DNA of 64,000 bases from Caenorhabditis remanei (lineage: Eukaryota; Nematoda; Chromadorea; Rhabditida; Rhabditidae), in NCBI RefSeq assembly GCF_010183535.1, contig NC_071329.1, forward strand, positions 7,316,001-7,380,000, in the 5' to 3' direction. This document shows, piece by piece, positions 54,517-64,000 of the stretch. Within the stretch, counting starts at the first letter, position 1. Every line of letters begins with the position of its first letter. The notes below the pieces were generated by a model. That model saw only the letters and a program-made list of their open reading frames with translations. It had not been told where the DNA came from and ran no database searches. Both the position numbers and the translations under genes were made by a program.

Positions 54517-57500
54517 TTACAAAAATTCATCACGAACTTCTGGAGGTATGACGTCGTTGGCAATTGCATCTCGAATCGTTTCTCCGCTGAGAAGAAGAAG
54601 TCGAGCGAGTCGTTGTCTGGCAAGAACTGTTCCAACTGTAGTCACGTAGACGAGATCTGTTTTTCGGCTACCCGTTATTTCACGAGGGATGATTTCTTGA
54701 ACTCCAGACCAATCCTGAAACAAATAATATTTGAAAACAGTTACACTTTTCAATACAAAATACCTTCAGTGCTTGCAAAATTCGACTTCTGGTAATCGGA
54801 CAGTTTTCTTTATAATTCTTTGAAGAGAAAAGTGTCTCATTGACAAGAATTGGATCCTTGCTCTCTGAAACATGTTCAACAATCTCGTCTTCGTCCAAAT
54901 GAAGCGCATCGAAACGACCGGAAACTGCGACGGAATGGAATGTACGGTATGCGACCTGAAACAGAAGAAATGACTCATAACAAAAACAGATATTAACTGC
55001 TTACATGATGGAGAGGAGTCCATTGATAGCTCTTCAGAAGTGACGGTTCGGTAATGGTTCTATCTTTGAAAACTCGAAGACTGATAGAGTCGGCAAGGGC
55101 GAAAGATTGACTGAAGATGACAAGTCATATACTTTTTAAAATCTGTATTCAGTTAACAACTATACCTTGCCAAGTATCTCAAAAACTCAATCATCATGGA
55201 TCCCATATCAAACTGGTTCAGAATCGGCACCTCGTCGTCTCCGGGATTCTTTGAAATCCACTCCGGAAATACCATCGTCGGAGCCAAAATGCTCTTCTCG
55301 AAGTCGATTGTTGGATTTCCTCGGAGAGCTCCCAGACCGAATCGAATCAGAAGACGTCCAATTTGCCAGATGGTAAGGGAAATCGATGGAAGGACGTTTT
55401 CTCGTTCGAGCCATCCGTGTAGAATAAATAATAGTCGAACGATTTGTTTACCATAAAAATGCTGGTATCTTCTTATGAATAATGTATCTTTCCTCGTTTC
55501 CATCATTTTTTCGAATTCATCAAACTTTTCTTGATTTCTTGCAATGGTCTTCTCCATTTCTTCTTCAAGACGAGCAGCGATTGGATACTTCACACGTGGA
55601 ATCGCATCGTTTTTCTCGAGCATCTGAAAAAGATAAAATATTAGTAAGCGTTAAAGGGCAGTGGAAAACTAACCAATTGTCGTCTCAAACTACACAAAAC
55701 ATCCCATGCGACCCATGATAAGCTCTGCCCAATATATCTTCCAGTCTTGTTCTTCTTCGGCTGAACGTAGGCGACGAAATACCATTGTCTGATCTTCTCA
55801 TGCATAGCAGGAGTACATGCAATACGAGTATCCTTCCCATCATGTACTGTATTCGCTTCTTCACCGCCAAACTCTTCGAAGAACTTTGCACGAAACACGG
55901 AATACAACTTCTCATATCTCAATTCCACAACTTTATCCGTATGGTAGAATGAGTAGTCGTCTCTTTCCATTCCAGCCAATCGTTTAATAGATGCTGCATG
56001 TCCTGACACGACTGATGCTTCATCTTCAATTCCGTATTCATCGAGAAGTTGCTGCATTCGATCGATATACTCATCTCGAAGAGTCATCACTTGAACCAGC
56101 TTTGATTCACTTCCAAAGAACACATCCACGTTCTCAGGGCAGATGAGTTTGTCGTATTCTCCTTCGAAAATGCTCCCACGTGATTCGTACTCTTCCAGAA
56201 CTTCTTCCACTTTTCTTGCTTTCCGATGCAATTGCCCATTTAATCTGGCACTGTAGTACATTGGTTTTCCACCAGAGATCATATAATCAGGTGTGACATC
56301 GCATTGTTCGTGACTGGTCAATGGTTCTGCAGGCACTCCACTTTTCGGGAAATCAACAGCAACGGCGCACTTCAAAGCGATCGAATGGCAATTTTCACTG
56401 AAAAATGCATTTTTAAATTTAAAATTACAATGCAATCACTCACTGGAACAGCCCATTCAAATCAGCATAGACGAGATGTGCATTACTCATTCTTCCAATC
56501 GAATCTTGTTGGAGATACCGTAGGAAGAACTCAACCATGTCATCTGTCGTTGGCTCTTTGTCCTCTTCTTGTGATGAACTACTTGGAAAAACCATTGCAG
56601 TCTCATTATAATCCAGAAGCATGTCTTGATCCCAAATGATTGAATACTCGTCTCCATCCAAATCAGATCCAGCCATTTCATCTGGATGTGGTCGTGGACC
56701 ATGTCGAGGGAACACGACAACGTCAACCAAATGAGCTAGAGCCGGCTGCCAAACCGCTTCGAATACTCGAACATCTCCAGGAACGTGGCACGGATTCTTG
56801 GTGATCAACACTTTTCCAGTCTTCAGAATAGGAATGTCACTAGTTTGTCGAATAGTCGGAGAATATTGAATGAACACTTGTCCGTACTGCAAAAGTCCAG
56901 TCTCATCGACAACTCCATACATGGATCTCCCGAGATTTGGTGGCAAGAAGATCTTGGCTTTCGAGATATGATGAATAATGTTGTAACGGTAGATGGCGAA
57001 TAGCATGGAACGGACGAGTGGATCTGTGCTGAGTTGGAAACCAGCACGTTTGCTAGCGAGATTCCAGTCGATTGGGAGATTTGTTCGGTTTACAAGTTCT
57101 TCTGCAGCTTGATTTTCGTTCAGGAGCATATCTGAAAAAGGAGTTTCCATTGAAAATTCAATCGATGCGGAAATAACTCACTACTTAGAGAACAAAGCTC
57201 TCTTTCCAGATAATAATGCACTCGTTTCGTGATTCTTCGATGGGATGCCGTCGATTGCTTCGCCGATACTTGATCCAGAATAGTGATAAATGGCCTATTC
57301 AAACAGACGGGAGATGGCATTGCATATTTAACAACTTCCAGATATTCGTCTTGTAAATCTCCGCCTCCTTCACCAAACTTTTGCTGACTTTTTCTGAAAT
57401 TTGTATGCTTTAAAGCCATATAACATTGACTTCCTTACCTGAAGATTACTTTCGGCATGTTCATAATGTCATCGATAGTCGGATCGATCACCAGAATCCC

Positions 57501-60500
57501 TTTGAAACCTTTGAATCGAACTTGGAAGCAAGCTGGAATGGCTTTGAGGTCAAGAATCTTTGAGATGTGACCGGCAAGTTTATATGAGATTCGTCCACAA
57601 CCATCGGAGAAGCAGAACTTATTGTCTGGACCTCCTTCCATATCTGGTTCAACTATCCAATGGTGTCGTTGGAGTTTGACCTGAAAAAGAAAATTAAGTT
57701 GAAATAAAATCGGAGAGACTCTTACCGTTGGCTGAGCTTGGGTGAAGCACTGTCCCATTCGACTCATCATTTTTGGAACACTAACTGCGTCTCTGAAATC
57801 CCCCATCCAAATTCTGATGTCCTCAACAGTTCCAGTCACTGCTCCAGTTATTGGATCGACTCTTGGTGCATATAGATAACATCCTTGATCTCGCATTTGT
57901 GAATTACTCCATCCCAAGAAACTGTAGACACGATCTGCGATTTTGATGCCACTTTTCAAAGTGTTGTAGATGGCTTCTGTGACGACGTTCGACATATGAT
58001 CAATGTTGTTAACGGAGAAATCTCGAATAGCAAGTCTGCCCAGATTATCATCTCTGAATACACAACGAAGAGCATAGTCCGGTCCGAATCTTCTGACGAT
58101 TCGATTCACCATCATAACTTCTGGAGCCATTAGTAACACTCTTGACGGTGAAACAATAACTTTCGCAACAGAAACACAATTCTTTGGAAGAGGTTTAGCG
58201 AGACCAACATCCTGAAGACTTTCACCACTCAGAAGCCGTTCGTATTGAACTTTTCTCGCTTTGTACATTGTCGAAAACGCAAAAAGTACATCCAAACTTC
58301 TCCGTTCATCAAAAGCATTTAGAAGTTGTTCGAGTGTTTCTTCAACAGCTTGTGGACATTCTCTCATTCCTCTTCTAACCAACTTCAGGAAAAGTGGCTC
58401 ATGCTCAAGTTCCATTGGCCTCTTCTCTTCTTGGTCATCATCCGGAACATGAATATTCTTGTCAGCGCAATCGAACAACTGATCCATGAAGACACTTCCA
58501 CGTGTTATCAGTGCTTGAAGAGCATAGTTGGCTCGGAAAGATCCAAGAGAAGCAAGAGCAGGAGACGGTGCAAGTTTTCTGCGGACTGAGAAGATAGATC
58601 CAAATGTTACTCGAGCATTACTTCTCGCAGCGAGTCTGGTTATAACACTAATTAAATGCTCTGAAGGCACTGAATCGATTCCGTCATCTTTTCTGAATGT
58701 TATCCTAATCCATGTACTCTGTGAGAAGGCGTCTGGGGTGCACCCGATTCCACGTTGCTCTGCGTCTCCTGGCCAGGTTAGAACTCGAACCTGAAACAAA
58801 CTCAATCAGAATATAAATGTTCCTTTTTTAAGTAGAAACTCACCCATTCTGTGCAAGTTTCCAAATTCAAAACTTTTGATTTTGATGGATGGAATATGGT
58901 GCTTTTCGGAATTCCTTCCCACAAATGCGGCGGATTTTTCAGTTGAATATATACGCTGTTCATATTTTCCTGAGACATATCCACAACGATTCGAACGAAA
59001 TTGTTGTAATACAGATTGAGACGAAAACCGGCGTGATCTAGACCGTCATCAGCAAACTCGCTGAGTCGGACTCCAAAATACAGCATGGCGACTCGTTTGT
59101 CATGTTCGAAACGAGCAAATGAGATATATTTGTTAGTTCCAGCAACTTTGAATGAGCTATTCTCACGAGACACATCTTGATTGTGTTGAGTTTGAAGTTT
59201 TCTGGAAAACAAACAATTGAAGCAAGCTGAAAGTAATTTCTAATAACTTACACACTACAAACTGTATTTTCCTGGCTGATAAAGTCTCCTCGCACCAGGA
59301 ACATTCCAGGATTCACACAATTTCCAATAGCCATTCCCGAGACGTTAATATCTACATGTTGAGGGCTGAAAGAATCAATATATTAAGGTTTACCATAGTT
59401 GTCAAGGCCCGGTTTCAAAAAATTACAATATTTTCGAATTTCATAAAAAATAAGGGCATTTTCAATGATTATTCAGAATTTCTTCAAATCCGGAATCATA
59501 GTCGAAAATTTGACTTTTATTAACGCTAGCATTCGGACAGCTATGAGTTTTACAGTAAAAGTTTTGATTTCTTACGTTATTTTGGTGAACAGTTTTTGCA
59601 TTTTGGGTACTTCTAGGAAGCATTGATCTTGAAGCATTCCAGTAATTTTTGAGCTAAATTTAGTCACGAATTCGGAGAAAAGTTCAGCTTTATCCTCCAC
59701 TTCATCATTCGGCGTCAAAATTATATGACCTTCAATCACATATGCTTTCTCTTCATAAGCAGCTCGTGGCATCATTCCAGTCTTGATCCAGTTCACCTCA
59801 CCGACATTTGACTGAAAATAAATAGACACTGTTAAAAAATAAAATTAGACGACTTACCTCTTTCAGCTTTGCTGAGAAAAACTCCTTCATAGTCTCCATA
59901 TGAACTCGACAATATCCAAAAGCGTCATTATTCATAGATCCAATAATTTTGGCATCAAAACTCAGCTCAACGGGTTGTTTTCGAAAAGTCATTTTTGGTT
60001 TAGCAATGGCTTCGGATTCCTCGGCGACTGCACGCAACATTCTGACGACCTTCTCTTGTTCTTCGACGTTAGGTCCTCCTCTGTGTTTCGTCTTCTCATA
60101 CAGAATGTGGGTCGATGGCAACGAATGTCGCTTCAAAGATGTATAGTCGATATTTCGAGGGTTAGATGGTCTCTGGGGATGTAACTGGTAGTCGTGCAGG
60201 TAACCTCTATTGACAGGGCATGAGAAATTATTTATGTGACTTGGAGCAGGTGGTGGTACTGCTGTAGATGTAGACGGTCCAGGATTGTCAGGGAATTCAG
60301 AATCCATTCTAGATAAAATCGATAAACAATACTATTTTTTGAACTGAAAATGAAAGTACCTTGGCCTCGAAGCAGTTCGATCCATTTTGAACGTTGTTAG
60401 AAGCATCTTATTAGAATGTCCCGTAGCCAGAGTATTTACGGGAGTGCTTTCCAATCTTCGATTTGGCAATGTTCCCGATGAGAAATTAGAGCGTCCACGT

Positions 60501-60678
60501 GGAAATTGAGATTGGCTTTGTGGTACACCTCTGAAAATATATGAATTTTTCCACTTGCAAATTTGTTTCTGTTTAGAATTCATTTATTGCGAGCTAACCT
60601 TGGATGTTTTGGTCTCACAATTGTAATTATTTCTTCACTCGGTTCTCCGTTATCAATAGGATTCGCGGTTTCTGCCAT
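54517..60678 (-). CDS. rrf-3: RNA-dependent RNA polymerase RRF-3
   Basis: Fifteen exons (60678-60599, 60530-60360, 60308-59858, 59811-59576, 59365-59253, 59202-58844, 58790-57726, 57680-57439, 57393-57182, 57131-56444, 56397-55674, 55623-55166, 55110-55005, 54955-54764, 54714-54517) total 5,295 nt, or 1,764 residues. The eukaryotic RdRP catalytic motif DLDGDE is at 56647-56664 within MAGSDLDGDEYSIIWDQ. Other RdRP blocks include FCFSDGCGRISYKLA, VRFKGFKGILVIDP and KNPCHVPGDVRVFEAVW. The N-terminal ~250 residues are Pro/Ser-rich and poorly conserved. RRF-3 makes the double-stranded RNA for 26G endogenous siRNAs in the ERI complex, mainly in germline. The assignment to rrf-3 rather than ego-1/rrf-1 rests on its emb-27 and pch-2 neighbours. 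Confidence 0.93.
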
Positions 60679-60991
60679 TTTCAGTCAACCAACATCACTT
60701 TCAGCACATTTTTTAATGTTAAAAAGTTGTTTCGCGGCTTATTTTTCAGAAGTGTAAGCGCGCTCAGCCGAAAGAAGTGACTACGACGCTCCGATATTCC
60801 GCCCAATTTTTTGAATTTTTTGACGGCTTTTTCGATTTCTGTGCTCATATATGCTTTTATTTGAGCTTTAAAAAGCTAGCTTTTAATGAATAAAATTTAT
60901 AGAATACAACTTGGTTATAGTTACAACTAAAATTTCTCACCGTCCTCTTGCTTTACTCATTTTTTCCTTACAATAGCCTCTTTTTTGCAGT
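60679..60991. promoter_or_regulatory. Bidirectional rrf-3 / emb-27 promoter
   Basis: Only 313 bp separate the two outward-facing start codons. A TTTTTTGCAG acceptor ends one base before the emb-27 ATG, and the rrf-3 side has no TATA box. Both genes are germline-active in C. elegans, which fits shared control; that is inference. Confidence 0.6.
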
Positions 60992-63291
60992 ATGAACTCA
61001 GACGCAACAGACAACGATGGTTTTGCGGTTCCATCCCTGTCTGGAGAAGGACCTTCATCATCAAAAGCAGTACCTTCACTGTTAGTTTATCACTTTTATT
61101 CAAATTAATTTTTCATCGCTTCAGAGACCTTCCAAAACACGAACCAATCCGTTTCAAGCCGATCAAAACGCTAGCAAGCCGAATTGATGGTTCCGAATAT
61201 TACGATGAAGCTAGCATGGAAAAAGTCTTGTATGTACTGATTGATTTCTGAAATGATTGATTATCTTTCGACTATTTTCAGAGAAATGCTTGAGCTGGGG
61301 CGTACAGAAGAAGCCGTCGCTTACGCTGATACCCTCTACTCCAATATAATCGATGACGAACAACTCGATATTGTCGGTATCGCCGAGTATATCAAAATTC
61401 TCGTAGTTCTTCGACAATGGCGTCGTGTCAGTGATCTAGTTAATCGACGGAATTACTATCAAATCCACGTGGTATTTGCGTATTACGCAGCCACTGCATT
61501 ATTTCAACGGAAAATGTACGATGAAGTTACTGAATTAGCTGTTGGACATCTTCTTCCAAATATTGGACACACGGGTCCACTTCCAATTAGAACACTCTCA
61601 CAAGTCACGGGTCGATATGTAGAGGAGGAGAAAACAAAGTACTCATTCGCAAATATGGCCGAGTTGGATAATATATCCAAGAGATTAAAAATGGTTCCAG
61701 CATTGATGATAACTATAGCTGAAAGTTTTCTAAAGCTAATGAATCGAGATGCCGCCATGATATGTATCAACTATGCAATGAGCCTTGTAAGTATCATAGA
61801 ACATTTTTTGTGAGGTGTTCTTTTTTTTTTCTGTTTGCAGGACAGCACAACTCTCCACATCGAAAGGGTGATGACAAAATACAATCTCGTTGAGCCTGCT
61901 CAATGGGAAAATTACAAGAAAGTTCGAAAAGAACAATTGAAGTTGCACGAAGGAAATCATGATCCACGGATTCTAATCGAACGCGCTCAACATGCCTATG
62001 AGATGGGTCGATTTGGAGTGGCTAAAAAGTTGACTGACGAGATTTTTGATTTATTCGGACCACATCCCGAATGCATTCTTCTTCGAATTCACTGTCTAAC
62101 TATGTTGAAAGATTCTCGATCTCTATTGGAGTTAGGGCATCAATTGGTTACTGATGATCCTTATGTTCCTCTTCCCTGGTATTGCGTCGCTCTCTATTAC
62201 TACACTATAGGATCTAATGCAAAGGCTAGAAATTTCATTAGTAAGTTTATTTCTTGTGCAAAAGCTTGTGCAAAGAAAACGAGTTTTATTTCAAGGTAAA
62301 TGCACAATGATGGATTCTACGTTCGCTGAAGGATGGGTAGCTTTCGGACACATTCTTCACTTCGAAGTGGAACATGAACAATCAATGAGTTGCTATTATC
62401 GTGCCTCTAAACTGGTTGATCGAAGCTCGGAACCATTCTTGTACACTTCCCTTCAATACTGTACTCATAGTCAGAAACTGAGCAAGAAGTTTATGTTGGA
62501 AGCTGTGGCTCGAGCTCCAAATGATCCATTGATTAGACATGAAGAAGCATGTGTCGCATATTCAGCGAAACAATTCGATGAAGCTGATGGCTTGTTCAGA
62601 TCCGTTCTACATATGGTTACTGAAACAGAAGAGGATACTCCATTGGAAGACGTTCTCAAAAAGTAAGAAATTCGTTTTTAAGTTCAAACGCATCATAAAC
62701 CATTTCAGACCAATCGACGATTTCTGGCGTCCAATGCTTAACAATATTGGACACATATCACGACACAAAGGTCGTCTACGAGAAGCTATTCTTTTCTATC
62801 AAAAAGCTATCAAAATGGAGCCGAAGTACATCGACGCGATTGCTTCAATGGCTCTTTGCTATGCAGTTCTTGGCGAGACTGATAGAGCGACTGAATTCTT
62901 CAACAGAGCTCTTGCTATCGATCCATTCAATGAGACGATTCGACAGTGTCTCGCGAATATGATTATTTCTTGCAAAAGCAAGTTTAATATCGATAAACAT
63001 ACGGTAATGTTGTGAGCAAAGTGTCCTATGATGATTATTCTTCAATTTCAGATGCCACCTGCTTTTAATCCTGATCAATTTGAAGGTCAAAGTATTGTCC
63101 CGCGTTGTGCAATTCGGAAAGTTCGAAATGATGGCTTCGTGGTACCATCGATCGTTTCCTCTTCTCAACCATTCATGTCAATGTTGAGAGCACGTTTAAC
63201 AAGAAGTCAGGCTGAACGAGCAGAACGAGGAGAAGGAGGAACGCGGCCAAACCGCTTTGAGGTCGAGATGAATGAAGGCGATGATTTGTGA
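60992..63291 (+). CDS. emb-27: Anaphase-promoting complex subunit CDC16/APC6
   Basis: Seven exons (60992-61080, 61125-61229, 61282-61786, 61841-62240, 62296-62662, 62709-63003, 63052-63291) total 2,001 nt, or 666 residues. Tandem TPR units fill most of the protein; the clearest are [20 protein letters not shown] and [20 protein letters not shown]. Earlier units include YALLAFGH-type helices around [20 protein letters not shown] and [19 protein letters not shown]16 is a structural TPR subunit of the APC/C ubiquitin ligase, needed for the metaphase-anaphase transition in meiosis and mitosis. The start follows a trans-splice-like acceptor. The stop is 160 bp from the convergent pch-2 stop. Confidence 0.94.
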
Positions 63292-63451
63292 AATGTACTA
63301 TTCTTTTCTTATCTATCTATTTATTTTTCCTCCACTAATTTAATGAATGTGTTTGTCTTACTTTGAATAAATTGAATGCAATTTCATTTAGATAAGACAC
63401 TGAAAATTGTGAAAAATAATCATAACACAGGTAAAATTTCAAAAAAAAAAA

Positions 63452-64000
63452 TCAGTTAGTATGGCGACTCAAGCGCTCATGAACGGCGTCACGGAACAGA
63501 TCCATGCAATGAATCACGGAGAGGTCCTGTCCCAAACTGTTGGCATAAACAAGAGTTGGAAGCATCGAGATAGCTCGAGCTGACAGGCCTCGTGCTTCTT
63601 GAGCAATGTGGAAGAGGGTTTCGGTAGAGGAATTCCGGCAATCCTCGGTCTGAAAGTATAACTTTTGAATATGATTTTACAGAAAACCTGACTTACATTA
63701 ACGATATCTTGTGGCATTGGAACTTCGTCGTCGACAATGACTTTTCCAATTTTTGCCAATTCCTGAATACATGCTTTCAGAATCGCATATCTGGCGAAAT
63801 CGGATGGCTCTCCGACATTTCTGACAATATCCGCACGATCGACAAGCGCCCGGTCTAGTGAATTTTCAAGGTTCGATGTACACATAATCAGTACATTCGA
63901 ATTCCTCCGAATTCTATCGATTTGTGTTAGCAATGCGTTGACAGCACGAATCGCATCGGAAGGTTCCGAGCGGGATGAGGATGATTCACGGCACATTCCG
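63452..64000 (-). CDS. pch-2: PCH-2 (TRIP13) AAA+ ATPase, 3' part
   Basis: Two exons are visible (63697 to beyond 64000, and 63649-63452), split by a 47-bp intron. The sequence covers the second half of the AAA+ domain: the helix before sensor 1 (NALLTQIDRIRRNSNVLIMC), sensor 1 Asn in MCTSNLENS, the arginine-finger region DRALVDRADIV, and the C-terminal lid (AQEARGLSARAISMLPTLVY). The Walker A and B motifs lie outside the window. PCH-2/TRIP13 remodels HORMA-domain proteins in meiotic prophase and the spindle checkpoint. The stop TGA is at 63452-63454. Confidence 0.93.

Noticed and set aside
1..64000. CRISPR arrays, bacterial operons or prokaryotic defence systems
   Set aside because: The sequence is clearly nematode nuclear DNA; no regularly spaced repeats or prokaryotic gene organisation were seen.

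Overview
The window is nematode nuclear DNA from a Caenorhabditis species other than C. elegans. Introns are short (often 45-55 bp) with TTTCAG-type acceptors, several genes start just after an unpaired splice acceptor (as expected for spliced-leader trans-splicing), and gene content and order recall C. elegans chromosome II (cosmids T05C12 and F10B5): qua-1, cct-1, mig-5, a Tctex dynein light chain, acr-14, then rrf-3, emb-27 and pch-2. Gene names come from remembered families and gene order; no database search was run. The exon models were spliced by hand, and every complete multi-exon model sums to a multiple of three.

Layout. 1-5.1 kb: qua-1 (minus), a secreted Hedgehog-related protein with a large Gly-rich repeat block and a C-terminal Hint/Hog domain. 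5.1-11.4 kb: about 6 kb without a supportable gene, holding one MITE. 11.4-12.2 kb: an unrecognised minus-strand gene built from a repeated ~28-residue unit with the core SVYSxPxSETNVT. 12.8-14.6 kb: a tetraspanin-like gene. 16.2-18.3 kb: an ankyrin-repeat gene. 17.4-25.1 kb: a rearranged block in which the convergent 3' ends of the ankyrin gene and cct-1 are duplicated. Each gene has one intact and one truncated copy, and an FBA_2-type F-box gene flanked by 213-bp direct repeats lies between them. 24.5-29.8 kb: intact cct-1, mig-5 (Dishevelled; DIX, PDZ, DEP) and a Tctex-type dynein light chain. 30.2-31.9 kb: an intronless poly(A) polymerase gene, probably a retrocopy that acquired a promoter. 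32.1 kb: a U2 snRNA gene. 33.3-36.1 kb: a five-pass membrane protein with a Thr-rich loop. 36.8-39.35 kb: acr-14, a Cys-loop receptor subunit.

39.5-48.5 kb is a near-complete BEL/Pao LTR retrotransposon on the minus strand. Its two 478-bp LTRs look identical and are bounded by AGCTT target-site duplications. It has gag, pol in another frame, a tRNA-Gly-like primer binding site, and an extra zinc-knuckle ORF between the 5' LTR and gag. 48.5-51.7 kb has no gene. 51.7-54.3 kb is a small type I membrane protein gene. 54.5-60.7 kb is rrf-3, an RNA-dependent RNA polymerase with the DLDGD catalytic motif. It is divergent from emb-27 (APC/C subunit CDC16) at 61.0-63.3 kb. The 3' half of pch-2 (TRIP13-type AAA+ ATPase) runs off the right edge.

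The genes are mostly independent housekeeping or signalling loci. Links worth noting are the shared promoter regions of cct-1/mig-5 and rrf-3/emb-27, and the cell-cycle/meiosis neighbours emb-27 and pch-2. The accessory material (MITE families, the F-box insertion, the BEL element, the retrocopied polymerase) is what probably makes this locus differ from its relatives.
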